64,000 bases of DNA from Mikania micrantha (taxonomy: Eukaryota; Streptophyta; Magnoliopsida; Asterales; Asteraceae). Every line of letters starts with the position of its first letter. Position 1 is the stretch's first letter. Where the stretch lies: the NCBI GenBank assembly GCA_009363875.1, contig CM018698.1, forward strand, positions 56,690,567 to 56,754,566. The letters run 5' to 3'. A model generated the notes under the pieces. The model did no database searches. It was not told the origin of the DNA and saw only the letters and a program-made list of their open reading frames with translations. Below are positions 54,365 through 64,000 of the stretch, piece by piece. A program made the position numbers and the translations under genes.

Positions 54365-55703
54365 GTGTTTTTATTGACTTTTGATGATTATTTAAATAAT
54401 CACCAGATGGGATTATAAAATACTCTATGAAGTTATTAAACTAACACATATGTAATGTCTTTCTATCCTAGTGTAACAAGGCTCCCGCAATACGCACTTA
54501 AGGGGTGCGCATGTTGCTGATGTAACGATCACACGTCGGAGGTGAGCATTGGAGTGCAGAGGAGAGGAGGGCGCACGTCAGTAGGCGTATGTGAGGAATT
54601 GAGTGACATGCATCCATTTGGTGGTGTCAGTGGTGGGTCTAACATTAAATCAAGCTTCATTTACTTGTATGTAGACATTAATCACTTATACAAACGGGGT
54701 GTTTTTATTGACTTTTGATGATTATTTAAATAATCACCAGATGGGATTATAAACTACTCTATGAAGTTATTAAACTAACACATATGTAATGTCTTTCTAT
54801 CCTAGTGTAACAAGGCTCCCGCAATACGCACTTAAGGGGTGCGCATGTCGCTGATGTGACGATCACACGTCGGAGGTGCGCATTGGAGTGCAGGGGAGAG
54901 GAGGGCGCACGTCAGTAGGCGTATGTGAGGAATTGAGTGACATGCATCCATTTGGTGGTGTCAGTGGTGGGTCTAACATTAAATCAAACTTCATTTACTT
55001 GTATGTAGACATTAATCACTTGTACAAACGGGGTGTTTTTATTGACTTTTGATGATTATCTAAATAATCACCAGATGGGATTATAAACTACTCTATGAAG
55101 TTATTAAACTAAAACATATGTAATGTCTTTCTATCCTAGTGTAACAAGGCTCCCGCAATACGCACTTAAGGGGTGCGCATGTCGCTGATGTGACGATCAC
55201 ACGTTGGAGGTGCGCATTGGAGTGCAGGGGAGAGGAGGCGCACGTCAGTAGGCGTATGTGAGGAATTGAGTGACATGCATCCATTTGGTGGTGTCAGTGG
55301 TGGGTCTAACATTAAATCAACCTTCATTTACTTGTATGTAGACATTAATCACTTGTACAAACGGGGTGTTTTTATTGACTTTTGATGATTATTTAAATAA
55401 TCACCAGATGGGATTATAAACTACTCTATGAAGTTATTAAACTAACACATATGTAATGTCTTTCTATCATAGTGTAACAAATTCGCCCGCAATGCGCACT
55501 TAAGAAATGTGCATGTCGCTGATGTGGCGGCCACACATCGAAGGTGCCCATTGAAGTGGAGGGGAGAGGAGGGCGCACGTCAGTAGACGTATGTGGGGAA
55601 TTGTAGTGACATGCAACCATTTGGTGGTGTCAATGGTGGGTCCAACATTAAATCAAGCTTCATTTACTTGTATATAGACATTAATCACTTGTATAAACGG
55701 GGT
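54365..55703. repeat. Four-copy ~334-bp tandem array upstream of the calmodulin-like gene
   Basis: Copies start at 54365, 54699, 55033 and 55366, with periods of 334, 334 and 333 bp. The first three are nearly identical; the fourth is clearly more diverged, especially in its GC-rich half. Each copy contains the perfect 16-bp palindrome GATTATTTAAATAATC (one base changed in copy 3) and a GC-rich segment with CGCACTTAAGGGGTGCG. Confidence 0.93.
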
Positions 55704-56407
55704 GCATGTGGAAAAGGTGTGTTGGAGTTAAAAATAGAAGAGATGATGCATGTGGAAAGAAATTTTAAAAATAAAATTAAGGTGACAGTAGTGACTATGA
55801 TGCATGTGTCAAATACGTCCGGTTGCATTGCAGGCAGTCTAAATATAACCAACAATTCTACTCGTCTCGTGAAACATAAATATTTATCTTATTGAATAAG
55901 AAATTATTTTAAATACTCATTTCCAAACAAAATCTATGTCAATACTTAAATACATAAAAACATATTAAATTTAGAAAAATTCAAGTTAATTTATGCAATT
56001 GAAAAATTTATTTTTCTTATGCTTATGAACAAAAGTACAAGATATAAAATTGAAATAAAACTGAAACCTTTAAAACATAAGAAATTAAAATAACATTTGA
56101 TAAAATTTTCAAATAATTAAGAAGTTAAAGTGTCAATCTTGAAAGTAGATGAGCAACGACCCATGAGAAACCTTATTGACATTGCATTTTAAAAGTTAGT
56201 AAAAATTAAATAAAATACATTAGTTAGATTTTTTCTTATTAAGCCTAGCAAATTGGCTGGGTTGGGTGTAGGCTGAACATGTTCGGATCATGATGAGTGC
56301 AAGTCACGACAACTTTTGAGTAAAATAAGTTTATTAACAACTATTATCCGTTTAAATTCATTATATCGTTTAAATTCATTATATTCATATAATTTCTAGG
56401 TGCCGTT

Positions 56408-56443
<36 letters not shown>

Positions 56444-56502
56444 TAGGTTACGAATCTTGACTCATATTGTGTTATGATATTACTCATCTTAACTCATACT
56501 AT
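55704..56502. other. AT-rich intergenic DNA
   Basis: An ORF over 55593-55895 partly overlaps the array and has no similarity I recognise. An (AT)n microsatellite lies at about 56410-56437. Nothing else is supported. Confidence 0.5.
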
Positions 56503-57480
56503 CACTACAAGAAATTTATGTTATTGTAACAACTTCTATAGCAATTATAAAAGTTGTTTCTACAAGTTACATAATAATAACATTGTTACAATAACTTTTT
56601 TCATAAAAATAAATATGCTATTATGGTTGAAAATTTGGCTTCTTTCTTAAAGCCTATATTAAGAATACGTCATTGCTATAGGTGAAAATATATTTTTTTT
56701 CACATATGTTGTTTTATTTTATATGTATAAAAAAGAAAACCTTCAAAATAATTTCACCTACAGCGATAAAATATTGTTGCTATAGACAAAAATAAAATTT
56801 CAAAATATTTTTTTAATCTTAGAAAAATAGTAAGAATATTATAAAAAATATTTTACCTATAGCCACAATATGTAGTTTCTATAGATACAAGAATTTATTA
56901 TTTTTTCGTTTTTGTACGTATTGTATTTATTATTTTTTCGTATTGCTATAGATAATTAATTGCTTTTAATCTTAGCAAAACAATAGGAATATTAACACAA
57001 ATATCTTACATATGGCTACAACATGTAGTTGCTACATGTACAAATAAATTTATTTGCGTTTCATTTTGTTATGTATTTGTTAAGTTGCAAATCGCAGAAA
57101 TTAGTTTCACCTATAACAACGAAATGTTGTTGCTATAGATAGAAATAATTTTTATAATTAATTACTTTTAATCTTAGCAAAATAATAGGAATATTTAAAA
57201 CAAATATCTTACATATGGCTACAACATGTCGTTGCTACATGTACAAATAAATTTATTTGTGTTTCATTTTGTTATGTATATATTGGGTAGCAAATCATAG
57301 AAATTAGTTTCACCTATAACAATGAAATGTTGTTGCTATAGATGAACCACCGGTACGGCCGTCAACCTCACCAAACTCACCTAATTCTCCATGTTTGAAA
57401 GCATCATGACAACTAACACCACACATCTACTACCACGGCCAACAATCAATATTTTCCCACCGAGTTGTTAAGAGATAAAA
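56503..57480 (+). mobile_element. CACTA (En/Spm-type) left end with subterminal repeats
   Basis: CACTACAAGAAA at 56503-56514 is the typical CACTA terminus. Behind it are many copies, in both orientations, of a GTTGCTATAG/CTATAGCAAC-type motif, as in CACTA subterminal regions. A longer unit of about 200 bp (roughly 56955-57138 and 57155-57345) is tandemly repeated with moderate divergence. Related motifs reappear near 59885-59925, so the element may continue beyond the 57521-59290 block. No right terminus was found. Confidence 0.6.
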
Positions 57481-57520
57481 GTCATGAGGATCAAAGTATG
57501 GAGGATAATGGTTATTGATG

Positions 57521-59290
57521 TGTTAGTTTAACACATCCGTTTTTGTACATAATCGAGTCCGTTTTCATAATTATTGTTCATATTTTGATTCGTTTTTCGT
57601 TCCTTTTTACATGTTCTTACTTTTATGCAGGATTGTGTCCCGGGGGAGCGGAAACGAAGGGAAACGGGCATCGGAATCGAGTGTGGTTGATCGAGCGAAG
57701 AAATTGAAGAATTTAACCTTAGGTGTTACGCCCTAAGTCGAGTCTTGATCCCAGGCGATGCGCCTGGGAACATTCTCTGATTCCCAAGATTTTGCGTGCA
57801 TCGCCTGATCAGAATGCACGGCCGCAGGCGATACGCCTGCAGGCCTCAGCCGCCCAACTATTCTGTCCCACGCGCATCGCCTAGCTTCATGCAGCCCCGC
57901 TAGGCGATGCGCCCCATGCCTATTTCAGCTCCAAAACCCTAATTTCTTCATCTATACAAATGGGACGCGTCCAGACCGGTTTTGGGACTCTTCTTAGACC
58001 TAAAAACCCTAAATCTCGCCCCTGGAGCAGCTGCAGCTTAACGATGGAGGTTTGGGCTTGATTAGGGTGATTGAAGAGAAGATTTCAAGAAAGAGCTTGA
58101 GTAAACTACTTTCTTTTCTTATTTACTTTGTTTAATCAGTAGTTTAACATGTTTTTAGACCGTGTTCAGATCTGTTTTGCTATTGTTATTATGTTTGTTG
58201 GCTAGATCTTTGGATATATCTAGGTTTGGGATGATAAAGTTGTGATCTTTGTGATGTTTGGACTTGATTTATGCTATGGGATGATATATGCTTTGTAATC
58301 AGTTGTAAAGTTATGATCTTTGATAATATTTGCATGTGTTGAATGATGATATTTGATGAATGTTAGATCCATGTGTATCTAGGAATGTCTTTCCCTCTTT
58401 AGATGCATATTAGGCCTACTACTTGGTGTTTTAGGTTAGTTTGTGGAGTGGTGATCACATTCCATAGGATTTGATATCATTAAGTGTTCTGATTCTCATA
58501 TGTGACCTAACCTAGAAATTCGGGAGGTGATAGGTTAGATGGTGGTCTATTTCACTTGAGTTATTTAAGTTAAACGACCCGGGAGGGCGTTGTCTTAGAA
58601 TTCTTAGTGTTTGTGTCAATCTATGTAAAAGTAGTCAACTTTACAACTCTTTCGTGTCTTAGTATACACGCGGGTGGAGAAATCCGGGTGGTGATTCACC
58701 CGTTGGAGTGCAATTGCATATCGGGAAAATCCGGAATGTGACCCGGTAGACTAGTGCATACATAACATTCTTAGGATTTCCATTGGTGTCACCTGGTATC
58801 TGATCCGGGTCCCATTAGGTCATTCTAATTTTGTTCCTTAAGATCCTAGTCTTCATTCCTCATAAATCAGTCCAAGTCATCACTTGTTACACTTTTGATT
58901 CCCAGCCTAGGTATACCAGTTTTCCTTATTGCAGTCAGATTCCATTTTACAGTTTCGGTGTTAGTTGCAGTTTTAGTGTTTAGTTGTTAGGTTAGTCTGT
59001 TATTTAGTTACAGTCTCAATTAGGTTTTCAGAAGTTGCACCAAACCCCCTCATTTACTTTATTTTATTTACAGTCTAGGTTAGTTTTGTCAAACTAGTGT
59101 CCTTAGGGTTCGATATCCGGTCTTCCACAAGCTATACTGTCACCGATAGGCACACTTGCCTATGTAGCGATCTAGTTTAAGATTTCCGATTTTAACTAGG
59201 TGTTTAGGTCAAGTCTAGGTCTAGGATTAGTTATAGTGTCTTAAGCTTAGGTTAGACAACTTTAATTTATCTTATTTTTAGGCTGCAGAC
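57521..59290 (+). repeat. LTR-like block, possibly gypsy-derived
   Basis: Starts TGTTAGTTTAACACATCCG at 57521. It has a GC-rich early part with a splice-like ATGCAG (about 57636), a palindrome array (57751-57915), then a long non-coding part ending with CTTAGGGTTCGATATCCGGTC and CACCGATAGGCACACTTGCC, phrases I associate with LTR ends of Athila/Tat-type elements. The right boundary and target duplication are not resolved. Confidence 0.35.
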
Positions 59291-60711
59291 CGCACCACCT
59301 ACATCCGTTATCTCTTGTAAAATCAGAAAACCTTATTTTTGCAAGAAATCCATTTAATTTACAACTTCTTCTGACATTTATCTTTGATATGTTCTTCTCT
59401 CGATCAATTAATATGAACACCAATTACCTATTAGTCTAGTTGTATGGTGTCAAATGAAAATGTGGTGTGTGTTCAAAATTTTGCAACAACAAGAGTAAGT
59501 GGAATTAAGGCGTAAAGAAAGAATTAGTGTTCAAAATCCCCTTCACATGGTGAACCCAATCAACCACTACTATCAAAACCAATATTTGAATAAAAGTAAG
59601 ACATATATAGACAAGAACACACAGAGAGAAACCAATGTATATTTATTTATATATCTATGTACATATGAAAGTGTATGTGTTGTAAGATACTCTATTGTAA
59701 TTGGTTTCACTTAGTGATTGATACAAATAATAAAAAAAAAGTCGCCTCATTAGCGGGGGACCCCGGCAGCACCCCTGGTAGCGAGGTCCAAGGGGCCGAG
59801 CCCCTGGATGGGATCGAGGTGCAACTTTGGTGCAACATAAGTAAATTTGAATGTTTCAAACGGATCAAAATCAATTTTTTGTCATCTTACCTTTAGCAAC
59901 CACATATAATTACTATAGATTAATTACTTATATATACTTCTATTTATAATTTTTAGAAAAAATTTAGAATAGGAGCGGGCATAAACCCGCCAATTTCCTT
60001 AACCTAGACCATATTTTGCCCATCTGCCATTCCTTAGTATCACCAGCACCAAAATTCGACATTAACCCTACCACTACTCAACGCCGCACCATCCCTCCTC
60101 AGCAATTCATTGCATCACCGCGAGCTTTCTCCGTCTCAAGCTTTATCCATCGCAAGATTTCTCCGTGGCAAGCTCTCTGAGTCGTAAGCTTCCTTTGTTG
60201 CTGCTACAATTCATACTTGATTTTCTATTATTTACAAACCCTAAAGATCCCTAAGAATGTAATAAGGTATGAAATTTCTTTTAATAACATGTATGAAATT
60301 GCTCTGCTTTTAAACATTCACATCAATTAGTTAACACCCACATCAATTTCATTTTTAAAATGAGATTATTTCACTGTATGTAATCACGAAAACCAATCCT
60401 AACATGATAGGGATTTTTATTAAGTGGAACCATGAATAAAGGATTGTTTATGCAATTAAGGTTTACTTCAACATTAGCATTTTGACAAATTAGGGGTTTT
60501 TCAGTTTATCAAAGTTTATTTCTTCATATGCTTTACAATAAATATTTTACTAATTGGTTTATTCATTTAATGGGGGTTATGTTGGTGTGCTGGTTATAGA
60601 TTATGGTTTTGCCCCAATTAAAATAAATTATTTATCTGCTGAAATATGTGAAATTATAATTTTAGGATCAAAGTATAGGCCATGATTATGTTTGCACACA
60701 TCAATAATATT
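59291..60711. other. Intergenic stretch with a GC-rich 90-bp block
   Basis: 59743-59830 is a compact GC-rich block (GGGGGACCCCGGCAGCACCC...). About 60000-60240 is C-rich and resembles a transcribed leader, but no ORF follows. No gene is supported. Confidence 0.4.
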
Positions 60712-60833
60712 TGACCAGGCCCGGGCGACTGTTCACCAAAAACACAGGTCTTCGCAAAGTCGTAAGACCATGTATGGGAGCTGACGCCTGCCCAATGCCA
60801 AAAGGTCAAGGAAGTTGGTGACCTGATGACAGG
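60712..60833 (+). other. Nuclear insertion of a plastid 23S rRNA gene fragment (NUPT)
   Basis: About 122 bp read as plastid 23S rRNA: TGACCAGGCCCGGGCGACTG, then CCAAAAACACAGGTCT, CGCAAAGTCGTAAGACCATG, and GGTCAAGGAAGTTGGTGACC ending TGATGACAGG. From memory a few bases differ from intact plastid rDNA, mostly by transitions, so it is not functional. The right end is cut by LTR D; the next plastid bases would lie beyond that element. Confidence 0.85.
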
Positions 60834-62809
60834 TGTCACACCCCAGGCCGGCGGGAACGGATCGTGTTTTCCCGTCGGGCGGAAAGTTCCCGGGGCGCGA
60901 TATCATTGTGTTGATAATCAAATGATCAGATTGTTTACCTAGCACATGAGATATAAATGAGAAATGCTAATCATGACATGAAATAGAATTACAAAGTTAA
61001 ATTACATTGTACTTCATAATTTAACTAAGTAAATCCAATCAAAAAGAATCAATGAGTTTATATCTTGATCTGTACAAGATATACAAAAGTGATTCAGTGT
61101 TCTGTCATATCAAAAGTATGCAATCAAAAGAAAACTAGGTCTTCTACGAGTCCACTAGCTTATCATTTGCATAAAGTATCTACACCTGTTCGTCACCTGA
61201 GAAAACATGTAATTTAAACAAAGTCAACACTAGGTTGGTGAGTTCATAAGTAAGTAAATTGAAAACCATTGAATTGATCATGCACACATCCACAATGTCA
61301 TAGTTGTTGCTTGTAATACATGTTTCACCTGTTCCACCCAATGGCCTCTCCTTAGTTATATGTACAAGTAGTGTATCACCTAATTAAGTATGCTTATATA
61401 TAGGGAATCCTGAAAGGGTCAAGCCCAGACGCTATCCCACCACATACTCAGTCAAGTTCCACGCCACTTGCGATACAACTAAAGATATCCATTTCCCCGC
61501 TTATTCATCGCACTTGAGTTGTATTCAGTTGTTGTATTGATGATAGAATAATATATTGTATGGGTTTAATTATCAAACCGAAGTATTGATAACCCTCGAT
61601 GTAATAAGGAATTTTAGATTAATATAATCTTGTCCTTGTATTATTCTATACTTGAGGTGGGTTAACTGATGATACTCTATTAAATATTAAGAGTGTGAGT
61701 TAACCCCTTGCAACTTGTTCTTGAACCATAGTGCATAGAGCCTAAAAGGAATCCATTGAAATCCTCACGTAATCAGATTTCGATGCATCCGATTTATCTC
61801 TACCACTTTGCATGTGTATTGTCCTCAACGAAATCTATTACTAGTAGTGTAACATGAGAGCAGATCACCTTCTCAACCTACTAGTCAATAGGGTTTTCGC
61901 TGGATTAATTACTTATCACTGTAGATTAATATCACCATGTGTCGCTTACCAGAACCTGACTTGAGGTCGCCCTGTCACCGGTCATACGTTACCGGCCATT
62001 GAATTGTTACGATCAACATACTAGCCCTACAAGCTAGAGGTTTGTCAAACCTATGGTACCACTATGCTATCGTCGGTTTAGTCACGTCAAACTAACTGGT
62101 CAGCGAATTAAAGGGGCTTACATGATCAACTTGAACAATTTGGCACATGATTGAAGTGATATAATGCAAACAGGTCAAATGTAATTAATTGTAATTGTAT
62201 TCACTTGTACTCTTGTTCTCATTGTCATATGTTCTCCGTGATATTAACAAAGTTAAATAAGAACCAGTCTTATTAAGTCATGTTAATTAATTGAGTGAAT
62301 GATGTTGTTATCATGAAATTACGTTATCATGATTATCATTCCATGTTCCTTGTTCTTCTTGTAATATGTGTTGAGTTGTAAAGTTAAGTGTTATAAGAGC
62401 TAGTCTTATTACACTTATTTAACTCTTGTATTGAATGATGTAATGAAGATATATTATCTTTATATCATTCTTGTGTTATGTTCTTGAAATCATGTCATCG
62501 TGTTTCCTTGTAATTGTTACAATGTCATTTCTTGTAAGAATAACTAAGTGTTGTAAGAGTTAACTTACTACTAAGTTATTCTATTGTATCGATGAGTTAT
62601 GATATTAAAATATCATCATCATCTTATCTTTCCTGTATTCTTAAATTCAACAAGCATGCATACAATGAATTGTGATAATAAGCAATTTAATATCAAATAA
62701 TCAAAGTATTAGCAATATGTAAGCAAAACTTTTAAATAAATAAAAGTAAAGCATGTTTCTCAGCCCCGAGAGTTTAAAATCAGTAAAGATTAGAGAAAAG
62801 GGGCATATG

Positions 62810-62820
62810 AACTCACCTTG
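62810..62820 (-). promoter_or_regulatory. Predicted 5' splice donor in LTR D
   Basis: Minus strand reads ACAAG followed by GTGAGTTCAT; the intron would begin at 62816. CCCCTTTTC follows shortly after, as in LTRs A-C. Confidence 0.5.
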
Positions 62821-63314
62821 TAGTCGTTGAGGGTTGACTTAGCTTATATGAGAATGCACGCGCTCTCGTTTGTATTTGTTGTGTTCACGATCCTGTATTG
62901 ATTTCACGTTGTTGTAACTTGTAAGTATAAACTTAATAGGCTTTTGTGTGTGTATATGTGGGTGTTAGCCCTAAAGTTGGCTTTCACGCGTAAGACTTGG
63001 TCATGATCACCGTTCGGTCCCTTATGTTGGTTTTTAGTCAAAAGCCTTATAAGTTATTATCTTGTAATCTTTGAATTGGACTCATTCATGAACTTGTACA
63101 CTTTGCCATTAATTGTAAGCCGTATGCTTTGATGAAAAACTTAGTGTTTATGCCAATTCCACTTGGTTGATCTTGTACATTTGAACATGTGTTGCATACT
63201 TATGAGTTACTTGAACAATCATTCTTTTGACATATTTTGATTTGACCTTATGAAATGTGTTAATCCAAGTGGTTTGAATTGAAGTTTAGACCGAACTATG
63301 TGACCAAGTCCTAG

Positions 63315-63955
63315 GTTGGGCCTTTAAGTAACTTGTTGGGCCCTAGGCCCAAACCTATGAGCCTTAGTCTGTTCTTGAACAACTAAGAGTGTTAGACCAT
63401 GTTAGAACATGTGGATTAGTGATATACGTTGTGGAAATACGAAGGTCCGGTCATTTGCTACAAGGCCTAGCGAATAGGTGGCCTTGTGGGCCTCCATTGG
63501 GCCACGAAGGGAAACTGTTGGGCCCGAGGTGGGCCCAGGCAAGATTTGTCGGGCCAAAGGTTAGAATGAACTGTAGAAACCATATTTGGGCTAGAAATAG
63601 GTTGTTGTCCAAGTTGTTTGCAAAGTGGCCTCACAACTAGGTCGCGGCCTTAGGGGTGGGCCTTGAATCAAATTTTGTAGGCCATGGGCTGATTTTGCTG
63701 GGCCCCGATGAATTTCTTTCAGGCCTTGAGTTTAATATGTGTTGGGCCTACATGGGCCTGGGTCAATTGGGCCGAAACAGTTGTGGGCCCAATTCAATGA
63801 AAATGTGGGCCTTTCATGTATGTATGAGTTGAATCCAAGGGCCAACTTAAACCAAACAGGTTTTATGATCAAAATAACTCATATTGGGCCATTTTAGACC
63901 AACTTTTGAGATTGGGCCTGTAATGGGCCAAGGAAAATGGCATTGGGCCAGCAAT
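63315..63955. promoter_or_regulatory. TGGGCC motif array in LTR D
   Basis: About 18 TGGGCC/TGGGCT hexamers plus several in reverse orientation within 640 bp, in the U3-like end of the LTR. This parallels the array in LTR A. Confidence 0.5.
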
Positions 63956-64000
63956 GGACCTCACCGATTTGGTCAGAAAGCAAGTGTGGCCAAAGTTAAA

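Larger units (their letters stand above)
60834..64000 (-). repeat. LTR D: Tekay-type LTR, runs off the right edge
   Basis: Starts TGTCACACCC at 60834, directly after the plastid fragment. There is no PBS to its left, so this is the outer end of a minus-strand element (3' LTR) or a solo LTR; 60829-60833 (ACAGG) is the candidate target duplication. At least 3.17 kb long. A splice donor in the family position lies at 62816, and TGGGCC/GGCCCA motifs are dense from 63310 to the edge. No coding sequence. Confidence 0.8.

Noticed and set aside
59743..59830. Organellar or rRNA origin for the GC-rich block
   Set aside because: It does not match any rRNA or plastid segment I can recall; left as unexplained.
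56503..59930. A complete CACTA transposon carrying the LTR-like block
   Set aside because: The left terminus and subterminal motifs are convincing, but I found no TTGTAGTG right terminus or 3-bp duplication.
60654..60945. Two minus-strand ORFs of about 61 and 70 residues
   Set aside because: They run across the antisense of the plastid rRNA fragment and into the LTR.

Overview
This window is plant nuclear DNA, almost certainly from a eudicot with a repeat-rich genome. The evidence is intron-containing plant genes (a plastid-type SET-domain methyltransferase and a calmodulin-like gene), Tekay-type Ty3/gypsy chromoviruses primed by initiator-tRNA-Met, hAT, CACTA, MULE, Helitron and SINE copies, and a nuclear insertion of plastid 23S rDNA. 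The style of the LTRs (starting TGTCACACCC on the plus strand) suggests Asteraceae, but that is an impression from memory. No bacterial operons, CRISPR arrays or phage genes are present.

Layout. 1-6649 is the 5' half of a minus-strand Tekay-like element (A): gag-pol running off the left edge, an extra acidic ORF upstream of gag, PBS and a 2.8-kb LTR. It appears to sit inside an older LTR (C, 6650-8669). 8.9-9.6 kb holds hAT debris. 10045-21322 is an essentially complete minus-strand Tekay-like element (B) with 5-bp target-site duplications, 2.1-kb LTRs, PBS, an extra ORF, gag-pol and PPT; it carries a nonsense codon and a frameshift. 21.3-37.2 kb is AT-rich intergenic DNA with a SINE, several hAT and MULE-type MITEs, a decayed copia element and a 763-bp tandem duplication.

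38297-48465 (minus) is a five-exon SET-domain lysine methyltransferase gene. Its second intron has been inflated to 6.5 kb by a dead autonomous-type hAT element (40610-46626, TSD GATAAAAG), which itself carries a 2.8-kb non-autonomous LTR retrotransposon. 52387-53227 is a non-autonomous Helitron. 53561-54148 (minus) is an intronless four-EF-hand calmodulin-like gene, with a four-copy ~334-bp tandem array starting about 220 bp upstream of its start codon. 56.5-59.9 kb contains a CACTA end and an LTR-like block. 60712-60833 is a plastid 23S rRNA fragment cut by another Tekay-type LTR (D), which runs off the right edge.

Most interesting signal. In elements A and B an extra ORF (proline-rich, then coiled-coil-like) lies between the PBS and gag. 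All five LTR copies share a strong splice donor at the equivalent position, and a splice acceptor sits 2-7 nt before the ATG of both the extra ORF and gag. This suggests a retrotransposon family that makes two proteins from alternatively spliced mRNAs sharing an LTR-encoded leader. U3-like parts of these LTRs also carry family-specific motif arrays (TGGGCC arrays in A and D; CGCGTACCGCG arrays in B and C).
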